The position numbers and the translations under genes were made by a program. 15,220 nucleotides of DNA. Source: Parcubacteria group bacterium RIFCSPHIGHO2_01_FULL_47_10b (GTDB taxonomy: Bacteria; Patescibacteriota; Minisyncoccia; 2-01-FULL-47-10). The notes beneath the pieces are model-generated. The model searched no databases. It was not told the DNA's origin and saw only the letters and a list, made by a program, of their open reading frames with translations. The DNA lies in NCBI GenBank assembly GCA_001824325.1, contig MHXC01000060.1, positions 1 to 15,220 on the forward strand, in the 5' to 3' direction. Below, one piece after another: positions 7,166-13,861 of this stretch (within the stretch, counting starts at the first letter, position 1; every line of letters begins with the position of its first letter).

Positions 7166-7192
7166 ATGCCCATTGAAATCTGCTGTTGTTAA
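7166..7192 (+). other. Possible 8-codon poly-Cys leader ORF
   Basis: ATG CCC ATT GAA ATC TGC TGT TGT TAA encodes MPIEICCC, ending in three Cys codons and lying inside the hairpin at 7169-7212. It has no ribosome binding site. It may be chance, and no cysteine gene follows. Confidence 0.15.
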
Positions 7193-7237
7193 ACCAAGCA
7201 GATGGGGATGGGTAAACTCCTACACTCACACATAGGT

Positions 7238-7319
7238 AGGGTATGCAACGTGCGGGCAAAGAGGTATTGGTTCATACTCGAAGTTGCACACCTATGTGAG
7301 TCATATAAGGGTATGCAAC
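7238..7319 (+). repeat. 12-bp direct repeat able to pair with one shared partner
   Basis: AGGGTATGCAAC occurs at 7238-7249 and again at 7308-7319. TGCAAC of either copy can pair with GTTGCA at 7283-7288 between them. The second copy can also pair through GCAAC with GTTGC at 7330-7334. Confidence 0.6.
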
Positions 7320-7436
7320 TGTACTGCGCGTTGCTGGTGCCCTTGCCTTGCACCACATGAGAGAAAAACGAAACATGGGTAGCATCATCGCTGCCCTTGT
7401 TTTCATTTACGGGGTTGCGTCACCTAGTGTTTTGAA

Positions 7437-7445
7437 TTATCCACA
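7437..7445 (+). other. Single consensus DnaA-box sequence
   Basis: TTATCCACA at 7437-7445 equals the E. coli consensus DnaA box. A one-mismatch copy in the other orientation (TGTGTATGA) is at 7497-7505. No dnaA, dnaN or AT-rich unwinding region is adjacent, so origin function is not supported. Confidence 0.2.
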
Positions 7446-7615
7446 GCAGCAACCATTGACGAGCCATACGCCCTGTGTAATATACATCCCATATCATGTG
7501 TATGACTAAAACCAACGCTCAATTGCAAAATGCTATTTCAATTAGCATGTGCGTCTCATCAAACGGGACGTTGGTTTCGGTTACCTGATATAGTTTCTGA
7601 AAAGAACACCAAGCC

Positions 7616-7640
7616 AAGCGTCCCTATCGACGGGGCGCTT
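7616..7640 (+). terminator. Rho-independent-like terminator
   Basis: AAGCGTCCC (7616-7624) pairs with GGGGCGCTT (7632-7640) around a 7-nt loop with one G-U pair, followed by TTGGTT. The stem is GC-rich but the T tract is short. An alternative longer dyad pairs AAGCCA at 7611-7616 with TGGCTT at 7651-7656. Confidence 0.5.
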
Positions 7641-7666
7641 TTGGTTAATATGGCTTATACGATACA

Positions 7667-7695
7667 TTGAGAAACCCTTCAACGTATGCTATAGT
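7667..7695 (+). promoter_or_regulatory. Extended -10 promoter of the 529-aa membrane protein gene
   Basis: TTGAGA at 7667-7672, 17 nt, then TATAGT at 7690-7695 preceded by TG at 7687-7688. The predicted leader to the ATG at 7719 is about 17 nt. The palindrome CTATAG occurs at 7689-7694 and again at 7709-7714, and ATAGATTCTAT at 7702-7712 is also palindromic; these could be an operator. Confidence 0.6.
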
Positions 7696-7718
7696 AACCC
7701 CATAGATTCTATAGCCAT

Positions 7719-9308
7719 ATGTCAGAAAAAACCTTCCTAACGCCGGAGGCGCAGGGATTACTCCACACGCTCAAAACGCAAGCGCCGGCTTATGCAGTAG
7801 CCGCAGACGAGGATATGATAAAGGTGGAGGAGACCGTGAGCGCAACGGCTGTTTTGTTCGAGAAAATTCGCAATGCCATTGATTATCAGGATGAGCACTT
7901 GCTCCGTCGTAGTGCGATCCAGCGCATCATGACGCGGCAAATGCGTGCTGGGAAATCAGCAGAAAAAATCGCCGAGTCACTCATTCGCGAGTTAATCATG
8001 GCGCGATATCTGCCAAATAACGCTGTCCCGGAGAGGCGGTTATTTGATGTGGAGAAAATAGTCCGTAAATATATTTTGCTACTGAACGAGCATGATGATA
8101 TATATCCGGGGAATCAAAATCATATCCACCGCTGGGTTATAAACCTTGCAGCGAACGAAGTCGAAAACCTCTTCTCATCACGCTTTTTCCAGCGGGCAAT
8201 CATCGGCCTCATGTACTCAATATTGCGGGAGAAGATAACGATTACCAATGCGCGACTCAAGCCGCCCCGCCGCGACATGCTCATTTTCGTCGGCTGCCAT
8301 CGAGCATTGTCCCGTCTGGACGAAAGTCGTCTTCGCTACGATTTATTTATTCTCTACGAGGAGGCGTGGCTGACTGCTACGAACGACGACATTCGACAAA
8401 TTGCAAAAGCACTGCCAGATTTATTCGATCAAATCGAGGGATATATGCACGACAAAATCGGCACGCGCGTGTATGCAAAGCTTCGCAAGAAGGCAGTGCC
8501 GTTTAAAGTGCTTGAGCGAGCGATGCTCCAAAATTCGCAACTAATCGGCGGCGAACTAGGGGATTTCAGCGCTCTGGACAGCGAACTTCGCGCTGTTGCG
8601 CAAGATGAGTACAAGAGCATCGTTCGTAAAACCCGTAGTCGTTTATTCCGCAGCACTGTATTTATTTTAATAACCAAGGTATCACTGGTATTTCTCGTGG
8701 AGCTGCCGCTCGAACGGTTGTTTTTTGCACACGGTATCAATTGGGCGAATGCAGGTATTAACGTCTTGTTTCCGCCGTTTTTGATGACACTGTTCGGTGT
8801 GCGACTGCGCATGCCAGAGGCACAAAATACCGCACGTATGATTAAGTTAGTGCACGGAATCGTCTACACAGACGAGCCGGTGAATTTACGGGTCAAAGTG
8901 CGCGGCGGCGCAAGCGCTTTTCACAATGTACTTATGGCTGTGTACTATATCATTTTCATTGCGGTATTTATGGGCATCATCTGGGGACTTGCACGGCTTA
9001 ATTTTAATATTGTCTCGGGTGCACTGTTTGTCTTCTTCTTAACCTTGGTGAGTTTCTTTGGCGCGAAGATACGGCTTGCTGCCCGTGAATATCTGGTACT
9101 CGAAGAACGCCGTGGCTTTCTTGGATTTTTGTTCGACGCGATCACGCTGCCCATAATTCAGGCAGGTCGCTGGCTCTCTGGTCAATTTGCCAACATCAAT
9201 ATCTTTATTTTCCTGCTCGACTTCGTGATTGAAGCCCCGCTCAAAACAGTGCTCGAAGTATTAGAAAATTGGATGAAATTCGTGCGCGAAAAGCGAGAGG
9301 AAGTATAA
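7719..9308 (+). CDS. Multi-TM membrane protein of unknown function
   Basis: A 529-aa protein I cannot assign to a named family. Residues 1-308 are hydrophilic and largely helical by composition, with no recognisable catalytic motif. This part would be cytoplasmic or extracellular depending on topology. The C-terminal 220 residues hold about five hydrophobic segments: roughly 309-329, 342-362, 404-426, 428-448 and 490-510. Arg and Lys cluster around the loops (RKTRSR at 303-308 and the loop 449-466). The tail ends in a charged REKREEV. No signal peptide is present. It is a single-gene unit with a strong promoter and a short leader, with the candidate RNA gene upstream and the convergent RNase J gene ending 10 nt downstream. 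Start codon ATG at 7719 is the first in frame after the promoter. Codon use looks like its neighbours, so recent transfer is not suggested. Confidence 0.85.
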   Translation: MSEKTFLTPEAQGLLHTLKTQAPAYAVAADEDMIKVEETVSATAVLFEKIRNAIDYQDEHLLRRSAIQRIMTRQMRAGKSAEKIAESLIRELIMARYLPNNAVPERRLFDVEKIVRKYILLLNEHDDIYPGNQNHIHRWVINLAANEVENLFSSRFFQRAIIGLMYSILREKITITNARLKPPRRDMLIFVGCHRALSRLDESRLRYDLFILYEEAWLTATNDDIRQIAKALPDLFDQIEGYMHDKIGTRVYAKLRKKAVPFKVLERAMLQNSQLIGGELGDFSALDSELRAVAQDEYKSIVRKTRSRLFRSTVFILITKVSLVFLVELPLERLFFAHGINWANAGINVLFPPFLMTLFGVRLRMPEAQNTARMIKLVHGIVYTDEPVNLRVKVRGGASAFHNVLMAVYYIIFIAVFMGIIWGLARLNFNIVSGALFVFFLTLVSFFGAKIRLAAREYLVLEERRGFLGFLFDAITLPIIQAGRWLSGQFANINIFIFLLDFVIEAPLKTVLEVLENWMKFVREKREEV

Positions 9309-9318
9309 TTGAACGATC

Positions 9319-11334
9319 TCACATCTCCATCACCACCGGCAGTACCAGCGGCCGTCGATGCGTGCGCTGGAATAAGAACTGGCCAATGCGGTCCCGCAGA
9401 TTGTCTTTGACATAGACCCAGTTGGTTGTTTTGTCTTTGTGAGAAGTTTTGTCCACAATGTCGCGGATCTTACTCCGTGCGTCTTTCATGAGATCTTTTG
9501 CCTCGTTCATATAGACGAATCCACGCGAAATGATGTCGATGCGGTCGCCGACTTTGCCGGTTTTTGCGTCGATAGTTACAATGATGACAAACATGCCATC
9601 CTCTGCCATTTTCTGACGGTCGCGTAACACGATTTCGCCAACGTCGCCAACGCCCAAACCATCCACGAAAATGTTCAGGTTCCGGGCTTTTTTCTTATCC
9701 ACCGTACATGCATTCGCCTCAAAGTGCATAATAGTTCCGTTTTCGGCGAGAATACAATTTTCTTTCTTAACGCCCATTGCCTGTGCGTGTTGGCTGTGGA
9801 TTTTTAACATGAAGTAGTTGCCGTGCACGGGCACGAAGAACTTCGGCCGTACCAACCGCAACATAGACTTGACATCGTCTTCCGCAGGGTGACCGCCGGA
9901 GTGGATGTCCATCATTTGATAATGCACAACGGTTGCGTCCTGGCGGTATAGTTGGTCTTTAAGCCGTTGCACGGTGCGTTCGTTACCCGGGATGACCGAG
10001 CTCGAAAACACCACAACGTCATTGGGTAAAATGCGCATAAAGCGGTGTTCAGCATTGGCGATACGCATCAGAACCGCATTGCCTTCGCCTTGGGCGCCGG
10101 TGCATAGGTAAATAATCTGCGATGGCTTGTAGTTTTTTACCTCGTTGGCATCGATTTGAATGCCTTTGCCCACCTTCAAAAAACCCAAATTCTTCGCGAT
10201 TTCAACGTTGCGCTTCATGCTAAACCCATCAATCGCAACTTTCCGGTTATATATCTCCGCAAGGTCAAAAATCTGTTGAATGCGCGTGATCAGAGAAGAA
10301 AACGTCGCCATTATAATGCGACGGTCTATGTTTTCGCGGATAATTTCTTCGAGATTGCCCTTGACTTCGTATTCAGATATAGAGTGGCCTTTTTTGTGTG
10401 AATCAGTGCTGTCTGACATTAAAAGCAACACGCCTTTATCGCCAAGTTCTTGCAATCGCTTTGTATCAGCTGGTAGTTCGCCAATCGGGTGCTCGTCGAA
10501 TTTGTAGTCGCCGGTCATAATTATCGTGCCAACGGGCGTGGTGATTGCGACTGCGTAGCTGTCAGGAATGTTGTGGTTTACGTGTATAAATTCAACTTTA
10601 AAAGGGCCAATAGAAACCTTATGACCGGATTCAACCTCAACAATATTGAGTGGTGGTGAATCAGGATAGTCTTCTTGTCGTGCGCGAATAATACCAGCGC
10701 TCAACCGACCGGTGTACATCGGCGGATTCCCCAATTCAACCATAAGGTGGGGGATAGCGCCAATGTGGTCGTAGTGCGCGTGGGTGATGACTACGCCCCG
10801 AACCTTGTGCTCCTTTCCCTGGAGCGCGTTTATGTCAGGGATAATATAGTCGACGCCTGGCATATCTTCCTCGGGGAACATAAGGCCCATATCAACGATC
10901 AAAATTTCTTCCATATATTCAATGGCCATCATGTTTTTTCCGATTTCTTCTAGTCCACCCAAAGGAATGACCGTAACACGGTCAGGGCTCTTACCAAATA
11001 CGAGCGGTTCTCGCTCTGGATCGATGTCATTTAATGCATTGAGCTCGTGCCGCTTGCCATTTGAGCCGTTCGTCGCGCTGCCTTTGAGGCCTTTCGCCTC
11101 GTTGACGAAAGCGGGTTTGCGAATGCGAGAACGCGTCGTTGTTGCTGGTGATGTATGCGCATTACGTTGCCCAGGACCAGGACGCGTGCCAGGTCGCCCT
11201 GTTCGTGTGGGACGCGCTGGTCGAGCTGGACCCGTGTGTGTATTCGTGGTGCCAGCCACGAATCGACGTCCGTCATAACTGCTGCTATTAAATTCAAAAG
11301 AACCTCGTCTCGAACGTTGTGTGTCTGTCGTCAT
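9319..11334 (-). CDS. rnj: Ribonuclease J with long basic N-terminal extension
   Basis: A 671-aa metallo-beta-lactamase/beta-CASP ribonuclease that matures and degrades RNA (5'-3' exonuclease and endonuclease). VIPLGGLEEIGKN (residues 122-134) begins the conserved body. The zinc motif THAHYDHIG (184-192) gives H185, H187, D189 and H190. H254 is in HNIPDS and D276 in TGDYKFD. The beta-CASP region has DST at 308-310, DIHSGGH at 476-482 and VPVHGNY at 501-507. B. subtilis RNase J1 reads HVSGH and PVHGEY at the last two, so the histidines are kept while the neighbours differ. Residues 1-115 form an extra tail of low complexity, rich in Pro, Arg, Thr and Gly (40-60 especially), probably disordered and RNA-binding. 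The body plus C-terminal domain is of normal length. Its gene follows tRNA-Leu, and a possible -10 (TATGAT) precedes it. Confidence 0.95.
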   Translation of the reverse strand: MTTDTQRSRRGSFEFNSSSYDGRRFVAGTTNTHTGPARPARPTRTGRPGTRPGPGQRNAHTSPATTTRSRIRKPAFVNEAKGLKGSATNGSNGKRHELNALNDIDPEREPLVFGKSPDRVTVIPLGGLEEIGKNMMAIEYMEEILIVDMGLMFPEEDMPGVDYIIPDINALQGKEHKVRGVVITHAHYDHIGAIPHLMVELGNPPMYTGRLSAGIIRARQEDYPDSPPLNIVEVESGHKVSIGPFKVEFIHVNHNIPDSYAVAITTPVGTIIMTGDYKFDEHPIGELPADTKRLQELGDKGVLLLMSDSTDSHKKGHSISEYEVKGNLEEIIRENIDRRIIMATFSSLITRIQQIFDLAEIYNRKVAIDGFSMKRNVEIAKNLGFLKVGKGIQIDANEVKNYKPSQIIYLCTGAQGEGNAVLMRIANAEHRFMRILPNDVVVFSSSVIPGNERTVQRLKDQLYRQDATVVHYQMMDIHSGGHPAEDDVKSMLRLVRPKFFVPVHGNYFMLKIHSQHAQAMGVKKENCILAENGTIMHFEANACTVDKKKARNLNIFVDGLGVGDVGEIVLRDRQKMAEDGMFVIIVTIDAKTGKVGDRIDIISRGFVYMNEAKDLMKDARSKIRDIVDKTSHKDKTTNWVYVKDNLRDRIGQFLFQRTHRRPLVLPVVMEM

Positions 11335-11356
11335 AAATATATAGATTGATTAGGAG

Positions 11357-11362
11357 ATCATA
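11357..11362 (-). promoter_or_regulatory. Possible -10 box of the RNase J gene
   Basis: On the minus strand TATGAT lies at 11362-11357, 22 nt before the ATG at 11334. No good -35 is visible 16-18 nt upstream, so transcription may instead read through from the tRNA. Confidence 0.25.
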
Positions 11363-11387
11363 CGAATTAAAACTCGATAGAAAATAG

Positions 11388-11470
11388 TGCCTCTGACAGG
11401 AGTCGAACCTGCACGACCGTGAGGTCATAGCGTTCTGAACGCTACGTGTCTGCCATTCCACCACAGAGGC
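11388..11470 (-). tRNA. tRNA-Leu (anticodon CAG)
   Basis: The minus strand folds as a class II tRNA. The acceptor stem is GCCTCTG (11470-11464) with CAGAGGC (11395-11389). The anticodon stem is TAGCG/CGCTA around the loop TTCAGAA, giving anticodon CAG, which reads CUG. A long variable arm (TGACCTCACGGTCGT) is typical of tRNA-Leu. The T arm is GCAGG-TTCGACT-CCTGT. The discriminator base is A (11388). CCA is not encoded; CTA follows, so it must be added by a nucleotidyltransferase. Confidence 0.96.
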
Positions 11471-11517
11471 AATGGCGTATATTTGGGGAGACACAGCAGA
11501 GCTACATACGTAAACGC

Positions 11518-11545
11518 ATTGTAACACGCTGTATCGTAATGTCAA
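11518..11545 (-). promoter_or_regulatory. Strong promoter of tRNA-Leu
   Basis: On the minus strand: a perfect TTGACA (11545-11540), 16 nt, then TACAAT (11523-11518) preceded by TGT (extended -10). The predicted start is about 40 nt before the tRNA 5' end, leaving a leader for RNase P to remove. It starts within 5 nt of the upstream gene's stop. Confidence 0.75.
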
Positions 11546-11547
11546 TA

Positions 11548-13194
11548 TCAAAACGTGCGACGGACATTGATATACCAATAGGGCAAGAAATAGAATCGTT
11601 CGTCGGCACTAGATAGCGCTGTCATATCGACCCCCTTGATCTTCTTATCAATGATATACAAATAATAAGGGGAATACAAGAAGATAGCCGGCATGTCATT
11701 GGTGAGCAATTCCTGGAAATTCTCGAGTTTTTGCTGTCTGACGCTATCGTCGAATATCTGGCGTGAATCTTCGAGGAGTCGATCAACCTCGCTATTACTG
11801 TATTGTGAAAGATTGAGCCCCGGCTCTTTTATTTGCGACGAATGCCAGAATGAAAATGGGTCAGGGTTTCGCTTGAGTGACTGGCCAAACAGCAAAATCT
11901 GAAACTCTCGATTCTTGATGACCTCATCGCGTAGCTCTATAGGATTGCGCGTTTCAATCGTTACGCTGGCGCCAACCGCCTCCCACGCTTGGCGAATAAA
12001 TGATGCTGCAGCCAACAAATCAGGATCCTTGAGTGTCGTTATCGTAAATGCAGGAGGCGTTGCATATGATGCAAATAAAGTCTCCGCAGTTGCTGGGTCA
12101 AATGCAACTGCAGGAAGGTTTGGATTGTAGTAGCGCGTTGCTTCTGGAATAGGTGAATCTACTGGTTTTGCCTCGCCCCGGAACACTTGTTGTATCAATT
12201 GCTGCTTGTCGATGGATTGCGCTAAGGCAGTGCGAATATTCGCGTTCGCCAGCATGGTGTTGGTTTCTTTATTGAAAAAAAGGGCGAAATAGCGGGGTAG
12301 CAGTATTTCCTGTTTTGAGGCGCGTTCTGGAGCAAAACTCAAGAATTGATCAGGCAAAATGCCGCCTACACCTTCAACCTCGCCTCTATTTAATGCATCG
12401 AATAAGCTTTCATCAGTATCGTAAAAATGAAACTCGAGGCGGTCGAGGTAGGGGCCGGTTCCACGGTATTCGGTGTTCCGTACCATGGTCATAGCATCAA
12501 TAATGCCATCGGCGCGGCGCGTTATTGCATCCAATACATACGGCCCCGAACCAATGGGTTTAAGATTCAAATCAGCGAGTGGAAACGTAAGTGGATCGAT
12601 GTTTTCCCATACGTGCTGCGGAATAATTCCGACGGTCGTATTCTCGAGGAATAGCGAATAGGGGTCAACGAGGGTGAATCGAACCGTATGATCGTCAACT
12701 TTTTCCACCGTGACGCCCTCCCAGCCGAATCGCAAGGGACTCTGGTAATCAGGGTTTTGGATGCGCTTTATCGTAAATACGATGTCATCGGGAGTTACGC
12801 GATAGCCATCCTGCCACATTGCGTCGTCGCGAAGCTCAAAATCATATACCTTGCCGAATTCCCCAATGGCAAAGCTTTCGGCAAGATCGGGCACCAGATT
12901 GCCCTGTTTGTCATATCGCATGAGACCGCTAAATAGCAGTGGTACAAGGGTGCGATCATTTTCGTTGATCGATGCCAGTATTGGGTTTAAATACCGAACC
13001 GTTCCGACCATGCCCTCTTTGTACAGCCCGCCCGTTGTCGGCTCGAGGTTTTGGGCACCGATTTGAAATACAAGCAGCACTAATAACGCCGCAAAAGCCA
13101 CCACAGAAAACAATTTCAGCGCCAGCCGCTCCCATGATTGTATGTATGTAACAAGAGATTGAATCGATGAGATATTCGGTAGTGAGATCTTCAT
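11548..13194 (-). CDS. ABC-type peptide/solute-binding protein, family 5
   Basis: A 548-aa extracytoplasmic binding protein of the DppA/OppA family (SBP_bac_5), which captures peptides or similar solutes for an ABC importer. Landmarks are TVRYLNPILA after the anchor, the LVPDLAESF segment, and FELRDDAMWQDGYRVTPDDIVFTIKRI, the family signature around the W-x-D-G-x-x-x-T-x-x-D core. Residues 28-47 form one membrane segment after a charged N-terminal stretch. No Cys follows it, so this is not a lipoprotein; it is probably held by an uncleaved anchor. No permease or ATPase gene is in the window, so the transporter partner must lie elsewhere, or the protein acts alone. It begins 65 nt after secG with no visible Shine-Dalgarno sequence. 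Confidence 0.9.
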   Translation of the reverse strand: MKISLPNISSIQSLVTYIQSWERLALKLFSVVAFAALLVLLVFQIGAQNLEPTTGGLYKEGMVGTVRYLNPILASINENDRTLVPLLFSGLMRYDKQGNLVPDLAESFAIGEFGKVYDFELRDDAMWQDGYRVTPDDIVFTIKRIQNPDYQSPLRFGWEGVTVEKVDDHTVRFTLVDPYSLFLENTTVGIIPQHVWENIDPLTFPLADLNLKPIGSGPYVLDAITRRADGIIDAMTMVRNTEYRGTGPYLDRLEFHFYDTDESLFDALNRGEVEGVGGILPDQFLSFAPERASKQEILLPRYFALFFNKETNTMLANANIRTALAQSIDKQQLIQQVFRGEAKPVDSPIPEATRYYNPNLPAVAFDPATAETLFASYATPPAFTITTLKDPDLLAAASFIRQAWEAVGASVTIETRNPIELRDEVIKNREFQILLFGQSLKRNPDPFSFWHSSQIKEPGLNLSQYSNSEVDRLLEDSRQIFDDSVRQQKLENFQELLTNDMPAIFLYSPYYLYIIDKKIKGVDMTALSSADERFYFLPYWYINVRRTF

Positions 13195-13259
13195 GCGTGT
13201 ATGGGGTGATGAGAAAAAAAGAAAGGCTTACGCGTGTCAGTCGAACGCTGCGGCTCTAC

Positions 13260-13475
13260 TTACAAAATAGCCCGTAGCAAGGTAACGGTCAAAAGCCCCG
13301 CAACCAGGGCGATAGTGCTCAAGTGGAGAAATTGCTCCGCGCCTCGCTTGGTGTGAAATGTTTCACCCATCCCACCGAACGCGCCTCCCAGCGAACTGCT
13401 GCGCTGTTGCAGCAGAATTGTCGCCGCGAGGATAACGGCAAGGATAATTTGCAAATACATCAAAACTTCATTCAT
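13260..13475 (-). CDS. secG: Preprotein translocase subunit SecG
   Basis: A small two-helix membrane subunit that assists the SecYEG protein-export channel. From the ATG at 13473-13475 it is 71 aa (MNEVLMYLQ), the usual length. The frame continues upstream to 13508, but those 11 residues would lie inside the preceding gene. Helix 1 covers about residues 5-23. The conserved cytoplasmic loop has LLQQRSSSLGGAFGG followed by RGAEQFL, and helix 2 covers about 50-70. The start overlaps the stop of the DUF360-like gene by 8 nt, so the two are probably translated together. Confidence 0.9.
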   Translation of the reverse strand: MNEVLMYLQIILAVILAATILLQQRSSSLGGAFGGMGETFHTKRGAEQFLHLSTIALVAGLLTVTLLRAIL

Positions 13476-13827
13476 GTTTTTTGTCGTTACGGGTAAAGGA
13501 ATGTACAAAGATATTCACGAGGGTAATGATGACCACGCCCCAGAAATATGCCCAAAAACCGGTGATCGTGAGCTCGGGGATAAGCCACGTCAATACCCAA
13601 AGCATGAATATATTGAGCAATATCGTAAACAATCCCAATGTTAACAGAATAATGGGCGCAGACAAGAATTTCAATACGGGCTTCACAAAAAAGTTCAGCA
13701 AACCAAACACAAATCCCGCCATGAGCAAACTCGTAACGTCGCCGGTGAATACAAAACGCGGAATAATGTGAGCCGCGGTGTACAACGCAAGGGCGTTTAT
13801 GAGGATTTGGATGATGAAACTAATCAT
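13468..13827 (-). CDS. Four-helix membrane protein, DUF360 / phage holin 4-2 family
   Basis: A 119-aa protein with four hydrophobic segments (about residues 3-22, 32-52, 58-80 and 88-110) separated by short loops. The pattern of a first helix with ALALYTAAHIIP, then FVFGLLNFFVKPVLKFLSAPI, then TLGLFTILLNIFMLWVLTWLIP matches the family labelled mycobacterial 4-TMS phage holin (PF04020). Members are ordinary chromosomal proteins of many bacteria and most have no tie to phage; the function is unknown. It lies 34 nt after uvrC and overlaps secG, a setting typical of a housekeeping operon rather than a prophage. The tail RNDKKHE is charged. Confidence 0.85.
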   Translation of the reverse strand: MISFIIQILINALALYTAAHIIPRFVFTGDVTSLLMAGFVFGLLNFFVKPVLKFLSAPIILLTLGLFTILLNIFMLWVLTWLIPELTITGFWAYFWGVVIITLVNIFVHSFTRNDKKHE

Positions 13828-13861
13828 GCATTGTGATTGCTATGCGCGGCGCGCGTGCCGA

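Larger units (their letters stand above)
7091..7646 (+). ncRNA. Candidate large structured non-coding RNA, class unknown
   Basis: The 7017-7718 spacer has no plausible gene on either strand but is full of inverted repeats. Perfect or near-perfect stems are: 7116-7122 with 7139-7145; 7169-7173 with 7208-7212, enclosing 7178-7184 with 7197-7203; 7225-7237 with 7290-7300, enclosing 7244-7249 with 7283-7288 and 7261-7267 with 7274-7279; 7335-7340 with 7350-7355; 7377-7383 with 7390-7396; and 7509-7517 with 7569-7577 (9 bp), enclosing 7530-7535 with 7543-7548. A promoter lies just before and a terminator-like hairpin at 7616-7640 just after, implying an RNA of about 550 nt. I looked for and did not find the tmRNA ends (T-arm GGTTCRA and a tag frame ending in Ala-Ala), the RNase P core (GGAAAGTC, ACAGAA) or the SRP RNA loop (GGAAGCAGCC). 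It could also be two shorter RNAs in tandem. Confidence 0.45.

Noticed and set aside
7201..7225. GGTAAACTCC at 7211-7220 as part of an RNase P RNA
   Set aside because: It resembles a stretch of E. coli RNase P RNA, but the universal P4 core (GGAAAGTC and ACAGAA) is absent on both strands.
8429..8812. 127-aa minus-strand frame inside the membrane protein gene
   Set aside because: It is antisense to a well-supported gene, with Ser/Arg-rich composition typical of a shadow frame and no motif.
10922..11278. 118-aa plus-strand frame opposite the RNase J N-terminus
   Set aside because: Its Arg/Gly/Pro/Val-rich sequence is the complement of the low-complexity RNase J tail and has no start signal or motif.
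13468..13827. Phage holin, hence prophage remnant
   Set aside because: The family name is historical. The gene sits between uvrC and secG, and no lysin, capsid or integrase is present.
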